Source: Flavisolibacter amylovorans
GTDB lineage: Bacteria; Bacteroidota; Bacteroidia; Chitinophagales; Chitinophagaceae
Direction of reading: 5' to 3'
Length of the DNA: 64,000 nt
NCBI RefSeq assembly: GCF_039541815.1
Contig: NZ_BAABGY010000007.1
Coordinates: 124,001-188,000 of the forward strand
A program made the position numbers and the translations under genes. A model generated the notes under the pieces. That model had not been told where the DNA came from, did not search any database, and worked only from the letters and a program-made list of their open reading frames with translations. Position 1 is the stretch's first letter. Every line of letters begins with the position of its first letter. Below, piece after piece: positions 24,785 to 32,794 of the stretch.

Positions 24785-25686
24785 TGTACAAGCCCACAGC
24801 AAAAGGATATTTCAGCGGCGGCGGCGGCATGGAGATCGGGATGATGGAGGCGGGCGTGGAGATGATTCAGTCGCTTGACCTCGACAAGGATGCCACCGAC
24901 TGCATGGAGGCAAACCCTCGCTACTTCGGACATAAGGTGCTGCGCGCCGACATCAAGGACAAGACCGTGAAGGAGCAGCCAAAGAGCGACATCATACTCG
25001 GCACCTATCCTTGCCAGCGGTACAGCACCATTGCGGATATCCACGGCACTCGCACCGGCGATGACCTATTCCTGCACTTCTTCCGGCATGTGGCCATCGA
25101 GCGGCCGGAGATGTACTGGGTGGAGAACGTACCCGGCATGAAGAAGTTCCAGGTAGTGATGGAGGCGATGACGCAGCTGCCCGACTATTTCGTGAATGTG
25201 TTCTGCCCGGTGGATGCCGCCTACTGGCTGCCTCAGCGCCGCAAGCGTCTTCTGCTGGTGGGTACCCGCCGCCCGTTTTTCATCCAGCCGCCGGTGCCCG
25301 GCAATCGCATTCGGCTCCGGGATATCATCGAGAACGATCCCGTATACGACATGCCCGACTACGTGCACCACCGGCTCGCAGGCAAATACCGTGACCGACC
25401 GATCATCGTCGATCCGGCCGACCCGGCAGCTTTGGCGCCTACTTGCGTAGCCCACTATGCAAAGGACCTTGGCACCCGCCTCGTGAAAGACCCGGCCGCC
25501 CCGCATGGTGTACGCCCGTTCACGGTCCGGGAGTATGCTCGCCTGCAGGGATTCCCCGATGACTTCCACTTCGAGAACGCCCGCAGCTCCTACAAGCTCA
25601 TTGGCAACGCGGTGCCGGTGCACATGGGACGATGGGCTGGCCAGCAGGCGATGATCTACTTCAACCGTGAACAAAGCAAACGATAA
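24784..25686 (+). CDS. C5-cytosine DNA methyltransferase
   Basis: 300 residues from the ATG at 24784 that overlaps the radical SAM stop. Motifs in order: GYFSGGGGMEIGMMEAGVE (motif I), TYPCQRYST (motif IV, catalytic Cys77), WVENVPGM (ENV, motif VI), LPQRRKRLLLVG (QxRxR, motif VIII), ARLQGFPDDF (motif IX), IGNAVPVHMG (motif X). It methylates cytosine C5 in DNA. The spacing between VIII and IX is short, implying a compact target-recognition domain. No cognate restriction enzyme is adjacent, so it is a solitary phage enzyme. Confidence 0.93.
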   Translation: MYKPTAKGYFSGGGGMEIGMMEAGVEMIQSLDLDKDATDCMEANPRYFGHKVLRADIKDKTVKEQPKSDIILGTYPCQRYSTIADIHGTRTGDDLFLHFFRHVAIERPEMYWVENVPGMKKFQVVMEAMTQLPDYFVNVFCPVDAAYWLPQRRKRLLLVGTRRPFFIQPPVPGNRIRLRDIIENDPVYDMPDYVHHRLAGKYRDRPIIVDPADPAALAPTCVAHYAKDLGTRLVKDPAAPHGVRPFTVREYARLQGFPDDFHFENARSSYKLIGNAVPVHMGRWAGQQAMIYFNREQSKR

Positions 25687-25702
25687 CCTACAACCTCTTT
25701 TT

Positions 25703-26830
25703 ATGAGCGACAACTCCTCAATCGAATGGACCGGCAAGACTTGGAACTTCCTTATCGGCTGCGACAAGGTATCTGCCGGCTGCAAGAACTGCTACGCTAT
25801 TCACACCGCCTGGATCCGGCTGCACAACCCGCTGATGGCTGGCATCTTCGACGGTACCGTGGAAAAGACCGCCAGCGGTGCCCGTAACTGGACCGGCCAG
25901 ATCAACGTGATCGAAGACCGCATGCTACTACCCTTCTCGTGGAAGAAGCCGGACTTCGTTTTCGTCAACTCCATGAGCGACCTGTTCCACGAGTCGGTGC
26001 CCGATGCTGTCCTCGATCGCGCCTTCGCGGTAATGGCGCTCACCGACCACACGTACCAAGTGCTTACGAAGCGGGCGAAGCGGATGGAGGCGTATTTCGC
26101 AAAGCCCTGCACGATCGCCAACATCATGCACGAAATGGATAAAGTCCTCTTTGGGAAGAAGAGCGGCGCCATTTTGAAAAAAGCATTCCACGCCAAAGCG
26201 CAGATGCTCGAAGGAGGCGCAATCCCCAACGTCTGGCTCGGCGTGTCCGTAGAGGACCAGAAGGCAGCCGACGCCCGCATCCCGCATCTGCTGCGCACGC
26301 CTGCAGCCGTTCGCTTCCTCAGCTGCGAGCCGTTGCTGGGACCGGTGGATGTCTCCCGCTGGCTGAAGATCGATTGGCAATGCTCCGGGTGCCGCGGCTA
26401 CTTCGGAGGCGACTATAACGAAGCCTGCCCCGACTGCGGCCGCACTGGGTATTGGTGCGGTAGCCATAAGTTCAACGCGCGGAAGATGCCGGAAGGGCGC
26501 TTGTTCCCCTATCAAGCAGGCATAGCCATCGACTGGGTGATCTGCGGCGGCGAGAGTGGCCCCGGCGCCCGACCCATGCACCCCGACTGGGCCCGCACCC
26601 TCCGTGATCAGTGCGCAGCCGCCGGCGTCGACTTCTTCTTCAAGCAGTGGGGAAACTGGGCAGAGCGCGACTTCCGTGCTGCCAGGCGGAAGCACACGTT
26701 CACTGCCCACCCGGGACAGGCCTACTGCGACATGTACAACGTCGGCAAGAAGGTCGCCGGCCGCCGCCTCGACGGCGTGGAGCACAACGCCATGCCGGCA
26801 GCCTACCACATTAAATCCGCTACCGCTTAA
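25703..26830 (+). CDS. DUF5131 / phage Gp37-Gp68 family Fe-S-type protein
   Basis: 375 residues from the ATG at 25703; an in-frame start 36 bases upstream overlaps the methyltransferase end. Cys20, Cys27 and Cys30 in IGCDKVSAGCKNCYA form the family's three-cysteine signature. Further blocks are VFVNSMSDLFHESVPD, YQVLTKRAKRM and FLSCEPLLGPVDVS, then WVICGGESGPGARPM. An added CxxC-x11-CxxC zinc ribbon (Cys227, 230, 242, 245) is inserted before the C-terminal part. Function unknown; a radical SAM-like role is commonly supposed. Confidence 0.88.
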   Translation: MSDNSSIEWTGKTWNFLIGCDKVSAGCKNCYAIHTAWIRLHNPLMAGIFDGTVEKTASGARNWTGQINVIEDRMLLPFSWKKPDFVFVNSMSDLFHESVPDAVLDRAFAVMALTDHTYQVLTKRAKRMEAYFAKPCTIANIMHEMDKVLFGKKSGAILKKAFHAKAQMLEGGAIPNVWLGVSVEDQKAADARIPHLLRTPAAVRFLSCEPLLGPVDVSRWLKIDWQCSGCRGYFGGDYNEACPDCGRTGYWCGSHKFNARKMPEGRLFPYQAGIAIDWVICGGESGPGARPMHPDWARTLRDQCAAAGVDFFFKQWGNWAERDFRAARRKHTFTAHPGQAYCDMYNVGKKVAGRRLDGVEHNAMPAAYHIKSATA

Positions 26831-26840
26831 AACCTGCAGC

Positions 26841-27137
26841 ATGCACCAGCAACCGCTTTCCTTGACCACGCCCGCCCTCGACATGCCTACCGTGAGCTAC
26901 TACCAGGACCGGGACTTCCTGTACCGGCATACCACCGGCACCCGCCGCGGCGCCGGCAAGCTGGAGCACCTGTCGCGCGACGGCGACTGCTACATGGTGT
27001 ACCCGCCCAACACGGAGTTCTACGGGTCGTTCCTGAAGCGGAAGCAGTATCACTCGGCCGGGGCAAGCGAGTGGGAGGAGGCGGCCAGGAAGTGCGAGGC
27101 GCACCTGCGCGGCGACCCGGAGCAGGGGCCGTACTGA
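26841..27137 (+). CDS. Hypothetical protein, last gene of the modification cassette
   Basis: 98 residues from the ATG at 26841. It reads TVSYYQDRDFLYRHTTGTRR then GDCYMVYPPNTEFYGSFLKR, rich in Tyr, Arg and charged residues, with no membrane segment. Not recognised. It is 10 bases after the DUF5131 gene and is followed by a probable terminator at 27147-27167, so it appears to end the cassette. Confidence 0.6.
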   Translation: MHQQPLSLTTPALDMPTVSYYQDRDFLYRHTTGTRRGAGKLEHLSRDGDCYMVYPPNTEFYGSFLKRKQYHSAGASEWEEAARKCEAHLRGDPEQGPY

Positions 27138-27146
27138 AAAGCACCA

Positions 27147-27167
27147 GCGGGCGATCCGCGTTTTTTT
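27147..27167 (+). terminator. Short intrinsic terminator
   Basis: GCGG, GCGAT loop, CCGC, G, then seven T. The stem is short but GC-only. It sits 9 bases after the stop at 27137 and before the replication genes. Confidence 0.45.
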
Positions 27168-27178
27168 GGCCCCGGCCT

Positions 27179-27202
27179 GTTAAGAAATGCTAACCGCTTA
27201 AC
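27179..27202. promoter_or_regulatory. Inverted repeat upstream of the replisome organizer
   Basis: GTTAAG (27179-27184) and CTTAAC (27197-27202) with GCTAACC between them, 39 bases before the initiator start. Possible operator or initiator-binding site. Confidence 0.35.
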
Positions 27203-27240
27203 GGAAATGCACAAACGATAACATATAGACGAGAATAGTA

Positions 27241-28038
27241 ATGGCACGCATCCGAACAATCAAACCGCAGTTTTTTTTCAACGAGGAGCTCGCTGAACTC
27301 CCAGCGATGGCGCGCCTGCTCTTCATCGGGCTTTGGACGCAAGCTGACCGGGAGGGCCGGCTGCTCGACAGGCCAAAGCGTCTGAAGGCCGAAATCTTTC
27401 CTTTTGAGAACTACGATATGGACAAAGGGCTGGACGCTTTGCAGCGAGCCGGGTTCATCCTCAGGTACAAGGTCGATGTGAATGCCGACGGCAGGGTATC
27501 GACCCCAGAGCAGCCTGTAAAAGAATTGGCAGTCATCCAGATCCTTACGTTCACGGAGCACCAGAAGATTGACAAAACCAACGAAAAACCCTCTGAAATT
27601 CCGCCTCCTCGAACACTAGACTATGAGTCGACTAATGATAGTCTAGTGAAAGTAGGGGAAGGGAAGGGAAGGGAACAGGAAAGGAAGGGAGGAGAACCGC
27701 CGGCTTCGCCGCCGCCCTCGTCCGACCAAGGGCAGCAGAAGAAGGGCGTTTTAGTTCCACCACCAGTCCAGGAGGTCGAAGCTTTCTTCGAGGAGAAGGG
27801 GTACAGCAAGGCCGCTGCCCGGAAAGCACACGAGTACTATTCAACGGCTGGATGGAAAGACAGCCGCGGTAACCCGGTCAAGAACTGGAAGCAGAAGATG
27901 ATCGCTGTCTGGTTCAAACCCGAGAACCTGAATACAGCTGCCGGCACGTTGCCATTTGGCGGCGACCGGGCTGATGATTATCTCGCCGCGCGCCAGCGTG
28001 ATCTCGATGCGTTCAACAGAAAACACGGACAGGCATGA
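27241..28038 (+). CDS. Phage replisome organizer / DnaD-like replication initiator
   Basis: 265 residues. The N-terminus IRTIKPQFFFNEELAELPAM then FIGLWTQADREGRLLDRPKR is the hallmark of phage replisome organizer proteins (winged-helix DNA binding). A low-complexity middle (about residues 125-175, Gly/Glu/Pro-rich) links to a C-terminal domain with FFEEKGYSKAAARKAHEYYS and WKQKMIAVWFKPENL, likely the DnaB-recruiting part. The DNA encoding the linker contains a strong inverted repeat and purine iterons (27614-27696), a candidate origin. It overlaps dnaB by 4 bases. Confidence 0.87.
   Translation: MARIRTIKPQFFFNEELAELPAMARLLFIGLWTQADREGRLLDRPKRLKAEIFPFENYDMDKGLDALQRAGFILRYKVDVNADGRVSTPEQPVKELAVIQILTFTEHQKIDKTNEKPSEIPPPRTLDYESTNDSLVKVGEGKGREQERKGGEPPASPPPSSDQGQQKKGVLVPPPVQEVEAFFEEKGYSKAAARKAHEYYSTAGWKDSRGNPVKNWKQKMIAVWFKPENLNTAAGTLPFGGDRADDYLAARQRDLDAFNRKHGQA
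27614..27696. other. Candidate phage replication origin inside the initiator gene
   Basis: Perfect 11-bp inverted repeat CACTAGACTAT (27614-27624) and ATAGTCTAGTG (27638-27648) around a 13-base spacer containing GTCGAC. It is followed by a purine tract at 27654-27696 with GGGAA repeated in tandem and only one pyrimidine. Lambda also places its origin in the linker-coding part of its initiator gene. Confidence 0.5.
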
Positions 28039-29573
28039 GCAAGACGAACAGAAAAGGGCAGCGCCCTATCGAAACAGACCCTGGCGCGCTGGTGTATGGC
28101 AAAGTGCCGCCGCACGACCCGATGGCCGAGGCCGCCGTACTCGGGGCCTGCCTCATCGACAAGGAGGCCGTGGATATCGTCACACCGATCCTTCGCAAAG
28201 AATCGTTCTACGTTGATGCGCACCAGCGGGTGTACGATGGCATCCTGCGGCTGCGTGCCCTGCCTGGCGGCAAGGTCGATGAGGTGCTGCTTTACAACGA
28301 GCTTACGAAGAGCGGCGAAATCGAAGCCGTGGGCGGCCCTTACGGAATCACGAAGTTGACGCTGAACGTGGTGCGCTCCACTAACATCGAGCAGCACGCC
28401 CACATCCTCCACGAATTGTACCTGAAGCGTGAGCAGATCCGCATCTGTGGCGAGGGGCTCGCGGCTGCCTTCGACATGAGCATCGATGCCTTCGAAGGGC
28501 TCGACCATGTGAATTCGGAGCTCTCCGAGCTGGCAACGCATGGCGTCAAGGCCGATGCGCGCCATGTGCGCGACGTGGTGATCGACCGGTTTGTGCACAT
28601 TCAGGATCTCACCACTCGGGAGGTGGAGTTTACGGGCGTGCCCACCGGGTTTCCTTCCATCGACAAGGTTACCGGCGGCTGGCAGGACACGGACCTGATC
28701 ATCCTTGCTGCACGGCCTTCGGTAGGTAAGACTGCCTTTGCCCTCAACCTGGCCCGCAATGCTGCCGCCGACCGGTTCAAGCCGACGCCTGTAGCCGTGT
28801 TCTCGATGGAGATGAGCACGGAGCGGCTCACCGACCGCCTGCTTAGTGCAGAAAGCGGCATCCACCTGGAGCGCATCGTGAAGGGTAAGCTCGACGAGCC
28901 GGGCCTGCAGGCGCTGCACGACAACGGGGTGAAGAAGTTGGCGCAGTATCCCATCTTCATCGATGACTCGCACAGCCTCAACCTTCTCGAGCTGCGCGCC
29001 AAGTGCCGCCGCCTCTTGAACCTGCACGCAATCGGCCTCATCATCATCGACTACCTCCAGCTTATGAGCGGCTCGCTGCGCCAGGGCGGCAACCGGGAGC
29101 AGGAGATCGCCACGATCACGCGCGGGCTCAAGGGCCTTGCAAAGGAGCTGAAGGTGCCGATCATCGCGCTCTCGCAGCTCTCGCGCGAGATCGAGAAGCG
29201 TGCCGGCAGCAAACCGATGCTATCCGACCTGCGGGAGTCCGGCGCTATTGAGCAGGATGCGGACGTGGTGGCTTTCCTAACGCGGGAGGATTACGGAGAA
29301 ACTGAGCTCACCGTCGATCCGGCGCTGAAGAACATGGCCGACATCCATTTCAAGAAAAACCGCAACGGTGCGCTTGAGAAGGTGCCGATGCACACTGTGC
29401 TCGAGGTGCAGCGCTGGATGACAGTGGAGCAGTTTCGCACTTTCCAGACCAACCGAAACATGGCGGCCACACTGGGAGGCGGTAGCTGGAAGCCTGTGGG
29501 CACCAACGGATCCTACCTCAACCCCGGTGCGCGACTTGAAATCGACGATCAACTCGAAGGAGGGCCGTTCTGA
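28035..29573 (+). CDS. dnaB: Replicative DNA helicase, DnaB family
   Basis: 512 residues. The N-terminal domain has DPMAEAAVLGACLIDKEAVD. The RecA-like ATPase has Walker A AARPSVGKTAFALN (about 225-238), Walker B LIIIDYLQLMSG, the H4-type loop ALSQLSREIEKR and LRESGAIEQDADVVAFL. It unwinds DNA at the fork and is loaded by the initiator encoded just upstream. The C-terminal 50 residues (TLGGGSWKPVGTNGSYLNPG) are an extension beyond the core. Overlaps at both ends fit tight coupling. Confidence 0.95.
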   Translation: MSKTNRKGQRPIETDPGALVYGKVPPHDPMAEAAVLGACLIDKEAVDIVTPILRKESFYVDAHQRVYDGILRLRALPGGKVDEVLLYNELTKSGEIEAVGGPYGITKLTLNVVRSTNIEQHAHILHELYLKREQIRICGEGLAAAFDMSIDAFEGLDHVNSELSELATHGVKADARHVRDVVIDRFVHIQDLTTREVEFTGVPTGFPSIDKVTGGWQDTDLIILAARPSVGKTAFALNLARNAAADRFKPTPVAVFSMEMSTERLTDRLLSAESGIHLERIVKGKLDEPGLQALHDNGVKKLAQYPIFIDDSHSLNLLELRAKCRRLLNLHAIGLIIIDYLQLMSGSLRQGGNREQEIATITRGLKGLAKELKVPIIALSQLSREIEKRAGSKPMLSDLRESGAIEQDADVVAFLTREDYGETELTVDPALKNMADIHFKKNRNGALEKVPMHTVLEVQRWMTVEQFRTFQTNRNMAATLGGGSWKPVGTNGSYLNPGARLEIDDQLEGGPF

Positions 29574-29998
29574 TGGGATTCAGCGAAAAAGACCTCGAGC
29601 GGCTGCAGGCGAAGGGCACTATCCGCGGGTGGCAGGAGATCGGCGCGCCGGCACCAGCTGGCGCCAGCAAGCCTGAGAAGCGCGCGAACAAGTACGGCGC
29701 CAAGAAAACCTTGATCGACGGCATCGAGTTCGACTCGCAAAAGGAGGCCCGTCGCTACACCGAGCTGAAGATGCTCGCCATCACCAAGGAGATCAAGGAC
29801 CTGCGTATGCAGGTGGAGTACGACCTCGAGGTGGAGGGTAAGGTGGTGGCCAGGTACGTGGCCGACTTCCAGTACTACCGCGCGGGCGAGCTGGTGGTGG
29901 AGGACGTGAAGTCGAAGGTGACCCGCAAGCTGCCGACCTACCGGCTCAAGAAGAAGCTGATGCTCCAGATACACGGCATTGACATCCAAGAAATCTAA
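29573..29998 (+). CDS. DUF1064 PD-(D/E)XK nuclease-like protein
   Basis: 141 residues. The core NKYGAKKTLIDGIEFDSQKE then YVADFQYYRAGELVVEDVKS gives the E...D...ExK-like (E-D-V-K) pattern of the DUF1064 family, a restriction-endonuclease-like fold. Members are suspected Holliday-junction or branch nucleases in phage replication. The N-terminal 45 residues are a flexible basic extension. Its first base overlaps the last base of dnaB, which fits a replication role. Confidence 0.85.
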   Translation: MGFSEKDLERLQAKGTIRGWQEIGAPAPAGASKPEKRANKYGAKKTLIDGIEFDSQKEARRYTELKMLAITKEIKDLRMQVEYDLEVEGKVVARYVADFQYYRAGELVVEDVKSKVTRKLPTYRLKKKLMLQIHGIDIQEI

Positions 29999-30030
29999 AT
30001 CCGCCGCCCGGCGGTACCGGGCACCAGGTT

Positions 30031-31293
30031 ATGAATAACGAACAATCTACACCCCTGTATTCAGCCGCCCAACTTCAAGCCGCAAAAGAGCGACTTCAGA
30101 AGTTTGCAGATTGGCACAACGATGCTGCATTGGTCGCTGACCTACGCTGCGTGCTATCCGCCGCCTCCCAAGGAGAGGTAAAGGGAGAGGCCAGCGGCTC
30201 CCCGGCCCAACTCGTAGAGCGGGAACCTGTAAGCGGGGATATTTACGATAGTATCTACATGAAGGTGGTTGAAACAGTTGAAAAGGACAATGCGGCCTGT
30301 GCTTCATACAAGGAGACTGCTGAAAAACTAAAGGAAAAATACATTATCACGCCAGTAGGGCAACCCGCCCCTGACCCCTTCCGAGATGAATACGCTATAG
30401 GCCTTATTGCCGATAGCGCCGAGCGCCACTTGCAAGAGTCTGCGCAGCCCGCCCTGAATTCGTTCAGTGTTGCTGTTGTGCAATGGGACGGACTGCGGCC
30501 CGAGTTCAGCATAGGCAACCAATCTTTCTATATCTGGGGCGATTTCAGGGATAGAGACCATGCAGAGGGCATGGCGAAGAACTTACAGACCGCGCTCTCG
30601 CGCATTGCAGCCTCGGCCACGCCCGTCCCCGGATCCGTACCCTTCGACATCGCCCTGCTCGAGGCCATCCAGCAACAGGTTGCCGACTCTGACCTCGACC
30701 CCATGGAGAAACTCACGAAGGCAGCCTGGTACGAATCGGTTATTGATCTGCTGAAGGAGCTGAATGAGGAGGCATCTATCGCCCTTGCCTCTGAAGGAGG
30801 TCAGCTCACCGGCGCCCAGCACATCGCCCAAGAGCGTTATGAACAGATCCACAAACACGGCTGGGATGCCTCCAACGATGCCGACTACGGCAACGGCGAG
30901 TTACTGCGGGCGGCGGCATTCTGCCTCGACTCCCAGTATTTCACCTGGCCTAATGGCTGGAGCGAACATTTCCGCGACAAGATCCTCGCAAAGGACCGCG
31001 TGCAGCAGCTGCGCGTGGCCGGCGCTTTCATCGCCGCAGAGATCGATCGCCTGCAGGCCTTGGAAGGACGATCGCAACCAGTCCCTTCGCCGCTGCCCGA
31101 CGCCGAAGGCAGGTACAAGGTGTACGAGCTGGATTTCGGTGACACCAATCTTCTTTCTGAGCATGAGCAGGTCATCCTCGACTGGATTCGTCCCGAGATG
31201 CAGGATATGAAGGACGGTGCTGAACTCACCTACACGATCACCGTGCGCCGCATGACCAGGGAGGAGATCGACGCGCTTCCCGAATGGCAGTAA
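30031..31293 (+). CDS. Hypothetical multi-domain phage protein
   Basis: 420 residues in loosely joined segments. An N-terminal part (about 1-60) resembles small phage 'NEQSTPLYSAAQLQAAKERL' modules. A central domain has AQERYEQIHKHGWDASNDAD followed by ELLRAAAFCLDSQYFTWPNG and RVQQLRVAGAFIAAEIDRLQ, a widely distributed phage helical domain of unknown role. The C-terminal 60 residues (YELDFGDTNLLSEHEQVILD) form a further separate block. It looks assembled by fusion of small phage modules. Confidence 0.65.
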   Translation: MNNEQSTPLYSAAQLQAAKERLQKFADWHNDAALVADLRCVLSAASQGEVKGEASGSPAQLVEREPVSGDIYDSIYMKVVETVEKDNAACASYKETAEKLKEKYIITPVGQPAPDPFRDEYAIGLIADSAERHLQESAQPALNSFSVAVVQWDGLRPEFSIGNQSFYIWGDFRDRDHAEGMAKNLQTALSRIAASATPVPGSVPFDIALLEAIQQQVADSDLDPMEKLTKAAWYESVIDLLKELNEEASIALASEGGQLTGAQHIAQERYEQIHKHGWDASNDADYGNGELLRAAAFCLDSQYFTWPNGWSEHFRDKILAKDRVQQLRVAGAFIAAEIDRLQALEGRSQPVPSPLPDAEGRYKVYELDFGDTNLLSEHEQVILDWIRPEMQDMKDGAELTYTITVRRMTREEIDALPEWQ

Positions 31294-31333
31294 CATTTAA
31301 CCGGCCCCTCCGGGGGCCACTAACTCACCAACA

Positions 31334-31819
31334 ATGACCCAAACACTCTTCGAGCCCATCCGCTCCGCTGACTTCTCGCCATGTGGCCAGTACCGGTACC
31401 GGCTGCAGCGAATCTGGGATCGCAGTCGACCCATCATCGCCTTCATGGGCCTCAACCCCTCGACGGCCAACGCGGAGACGGACGACCCCACCATCCGCAG
31501 GGTGATCGGCTTCGCCAAGCGCGAAGGCTACGGCGGCGTATCCATGTACAACTTGTTCAACGTGGTCAGTCCTGATCCCAAGGTGTTGCTTACCCATCCT
31601 GATCCGCTGGGCCCTGACGGGTGGAAGTGGCTCGCTGTGGTATCGCTGTACCCGAAGGTGGTGCTCTGCTGGGGCGCCTTCCCCGAGGCTAAGGAGCGTG
31701 CAGCAGAAGTGCTCCAGGTTCTTACCCCCGGTGCGCTCTATTGCCTCGGCAAGACTGCCGCCGGCCACCCGAAGCATCCGCTATACCTCCCATCCGATTC
31801 ACCCCTCATCAAGTTTTAA
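31334..31819 (+). CDS. DUF1643 family protein
   Basis: 161 residues with the family landmarks FMGLNPSTANAETDDPTIRR, VIGFAKREGYGGVSMYNLFN and VVLCWGAFPEAKERAAEVL. The alpha/beta layout is like uracil-DNA-glycosylase-related folds, but no activity is established. The family is common in phages and genomic islands. The upstream gap carries a GGCCCC/GGGGCC hairpin (31303-31318) without a T run. Confidence 0.87.
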   Translation: MTQTLFEPIRSADFSPCGQYRYRLQRIWDRSRPIIAFMGLNPSTANAETDDPTIRRVIGFAKREGYGGVSMYNLFNVVSPDPKVLLTHPDPLGPDGWKWLAVVSLYPKVVLCWGAFPEAKERAAEVLQVLTPGALYCLGKTAAGHPKHPLYLPSDSPLIKF

Positions 31820-31821
31820 AT

Positions 31822-32034
31822 ATGATCACCGTTGACATCCCCATCCCCGACGCCGAAACGAAAGCGCGCCTTTTGGCAGGCTGCAAGCATTACGGCATGA
31901 GCTACCATCTGTTGCCGGGCGGCGCCACCGTGCGGGTGATGGTGCTCGAGCATTGCGCCATCGATCTGTTCTGGCTCGGCGCCAACCTGGCCCGGCCGCA
32001 AATCAATACCTCACTTTCAAAATCCGCATACTGA
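31822..32034 (+). CDS. Hypothetical small protein
   Basis: 70 residues from the ATG at 31822. It reads MITVDIPIPDAETKARLLAG, then YHLLPGGATVRVMVLEHCAI. Compact alpha/beta, not recognised. It lies 2 bases after the DUF1643 gene and its stop overlaps the ATG of the ASCH-like gene, so all three are coupled. Confidence 0.5.
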   Translation: MITVDIPIPDAETKARLLAGCKHYGMSYHLLPGGATVRVMVLEHCAIDLFWLGANLARPQINTSLSKSAY

Positions 32035-32792
32035 TGCAAAAAGAAATCCCCCTCCTGTTCAGCACCTCGATGGTGCAGGCCACCAAGGACGGGCGCAAGA
32101 CCAAGACCCGGCGCACGCGCGGGCTCGAAGAAGTAAACGCAAACCCCGATAATGTGGAATTTGTCCGATTCCAAGAATACCCTGACGGGTCACTGCGGGC
32201 AATTTTCCAGCAGGTGATCGGAGATGAGTATGGAAGCGTCCGCTGCCCCTACGGCAAGCCGGGCGACCTGCTCTACGTGCGGGAAGAGCACTATGCCTAT
32301 GGCAAATGGGTATACGACGGCGTGACCAAGAAGACCGGCAAGCTTCGGAAAAAGTTCGTTTCGTCTGGCGAAGGCGCTTACGACCCGTACAGTGATTACT
32401 ACTGCTTTGAAAAATTCGTCACCGGCCTGGGCAAACGTTTCGAGCTGCCCGTAGAACCTGCCGGCAGCATGTTGGAAGGCTGGTATAAGCGCAACAGCCT
32501 CTTCATGCCGAAGGAAGCCGCCCGCATCTGGCTCGAGGTAACCGACGTGCGCGTGGAGCGCCTGCAGGACATCAGCGAAGCGGACGCAGAGGCGGAGGGG
32601 ATCGAGCTTGTAGAGCACAATTGCTTCCGGAACTACAACGCGGCAGACCCATACCAATATCTCGAAGATCCTACCGGCTCCTTCCGCAGCCTCTGGCAAT
32701 CCATCAACGGCCCCGAATCTTGGGACGCCAACCCGTGGGTGTGGCGCATAAGTTTTAAAGTTCTGTCTACAACTGGTAAACCAAATATTTGA
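32034..32792 (+). CDS. ASCH-like phage protein with altered C-terminus
   Basis: 252 residues from the ATG at 32034. It opens IPLLFSTSMVQATKDGRKTK, a segment typical of ASCH-like phage proteins. It continues GKPGDLLYVREEHYAYGKW, LEVTDVRVERLQDISEADAE and SINGPESWDANPWVW. ASCH domains resemble PUA folds and probably bind RNA or modified bases. The last codons, ISFKVLSTTGKPNI, are AT-rich and differ in codon choice from the rest. A second, longer copy of this ending lies at the end of the HNH gene downstream, indicating insertion at this site. Confidence 0.75.
   Translation: MQKEIPLLFSTSMVQATKDGRKTKTRRTRGLEEVNANPDNVEFVRFQEYPDGSLRAIFQQVIGDEYGSVRCPYGKPGDLLYVREEHYAYGKWVYDGVTKKTGKLRKKFVSSGEGAYDPYSDYYCFEKFVTGLGKRFELPVEPAGSMLEGWYKRNSLFMPKEAARIWLEVTDVRVERLQDISEADAEAEGIELVEHNCFRNYNAADPYQYLEDPTGSFRSLWQSINGPESWDANPWVWRISFKVLSTTGKPNI
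32751..32786 (+). repeat. Recoded 3'-end duplicate, copy 1
   Basis: Encodes SFKVLSTTGKPN at the end of the ASCH-like gene. It matches the product of 33344-33379 (SFKVLSTTGRPT) in 10 of 12 residues, but most codons differ at synonymous positions. Confidence 0.8.
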
Positions 32793-32794
32793 AT

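Noticed and set aside
31303..31318. Intrinsic terminator after the gene at 30031
   Set aside because: GGCCCC/GGGGCC stem is strong but there is no T run; it may simply be a structural or repeat element.
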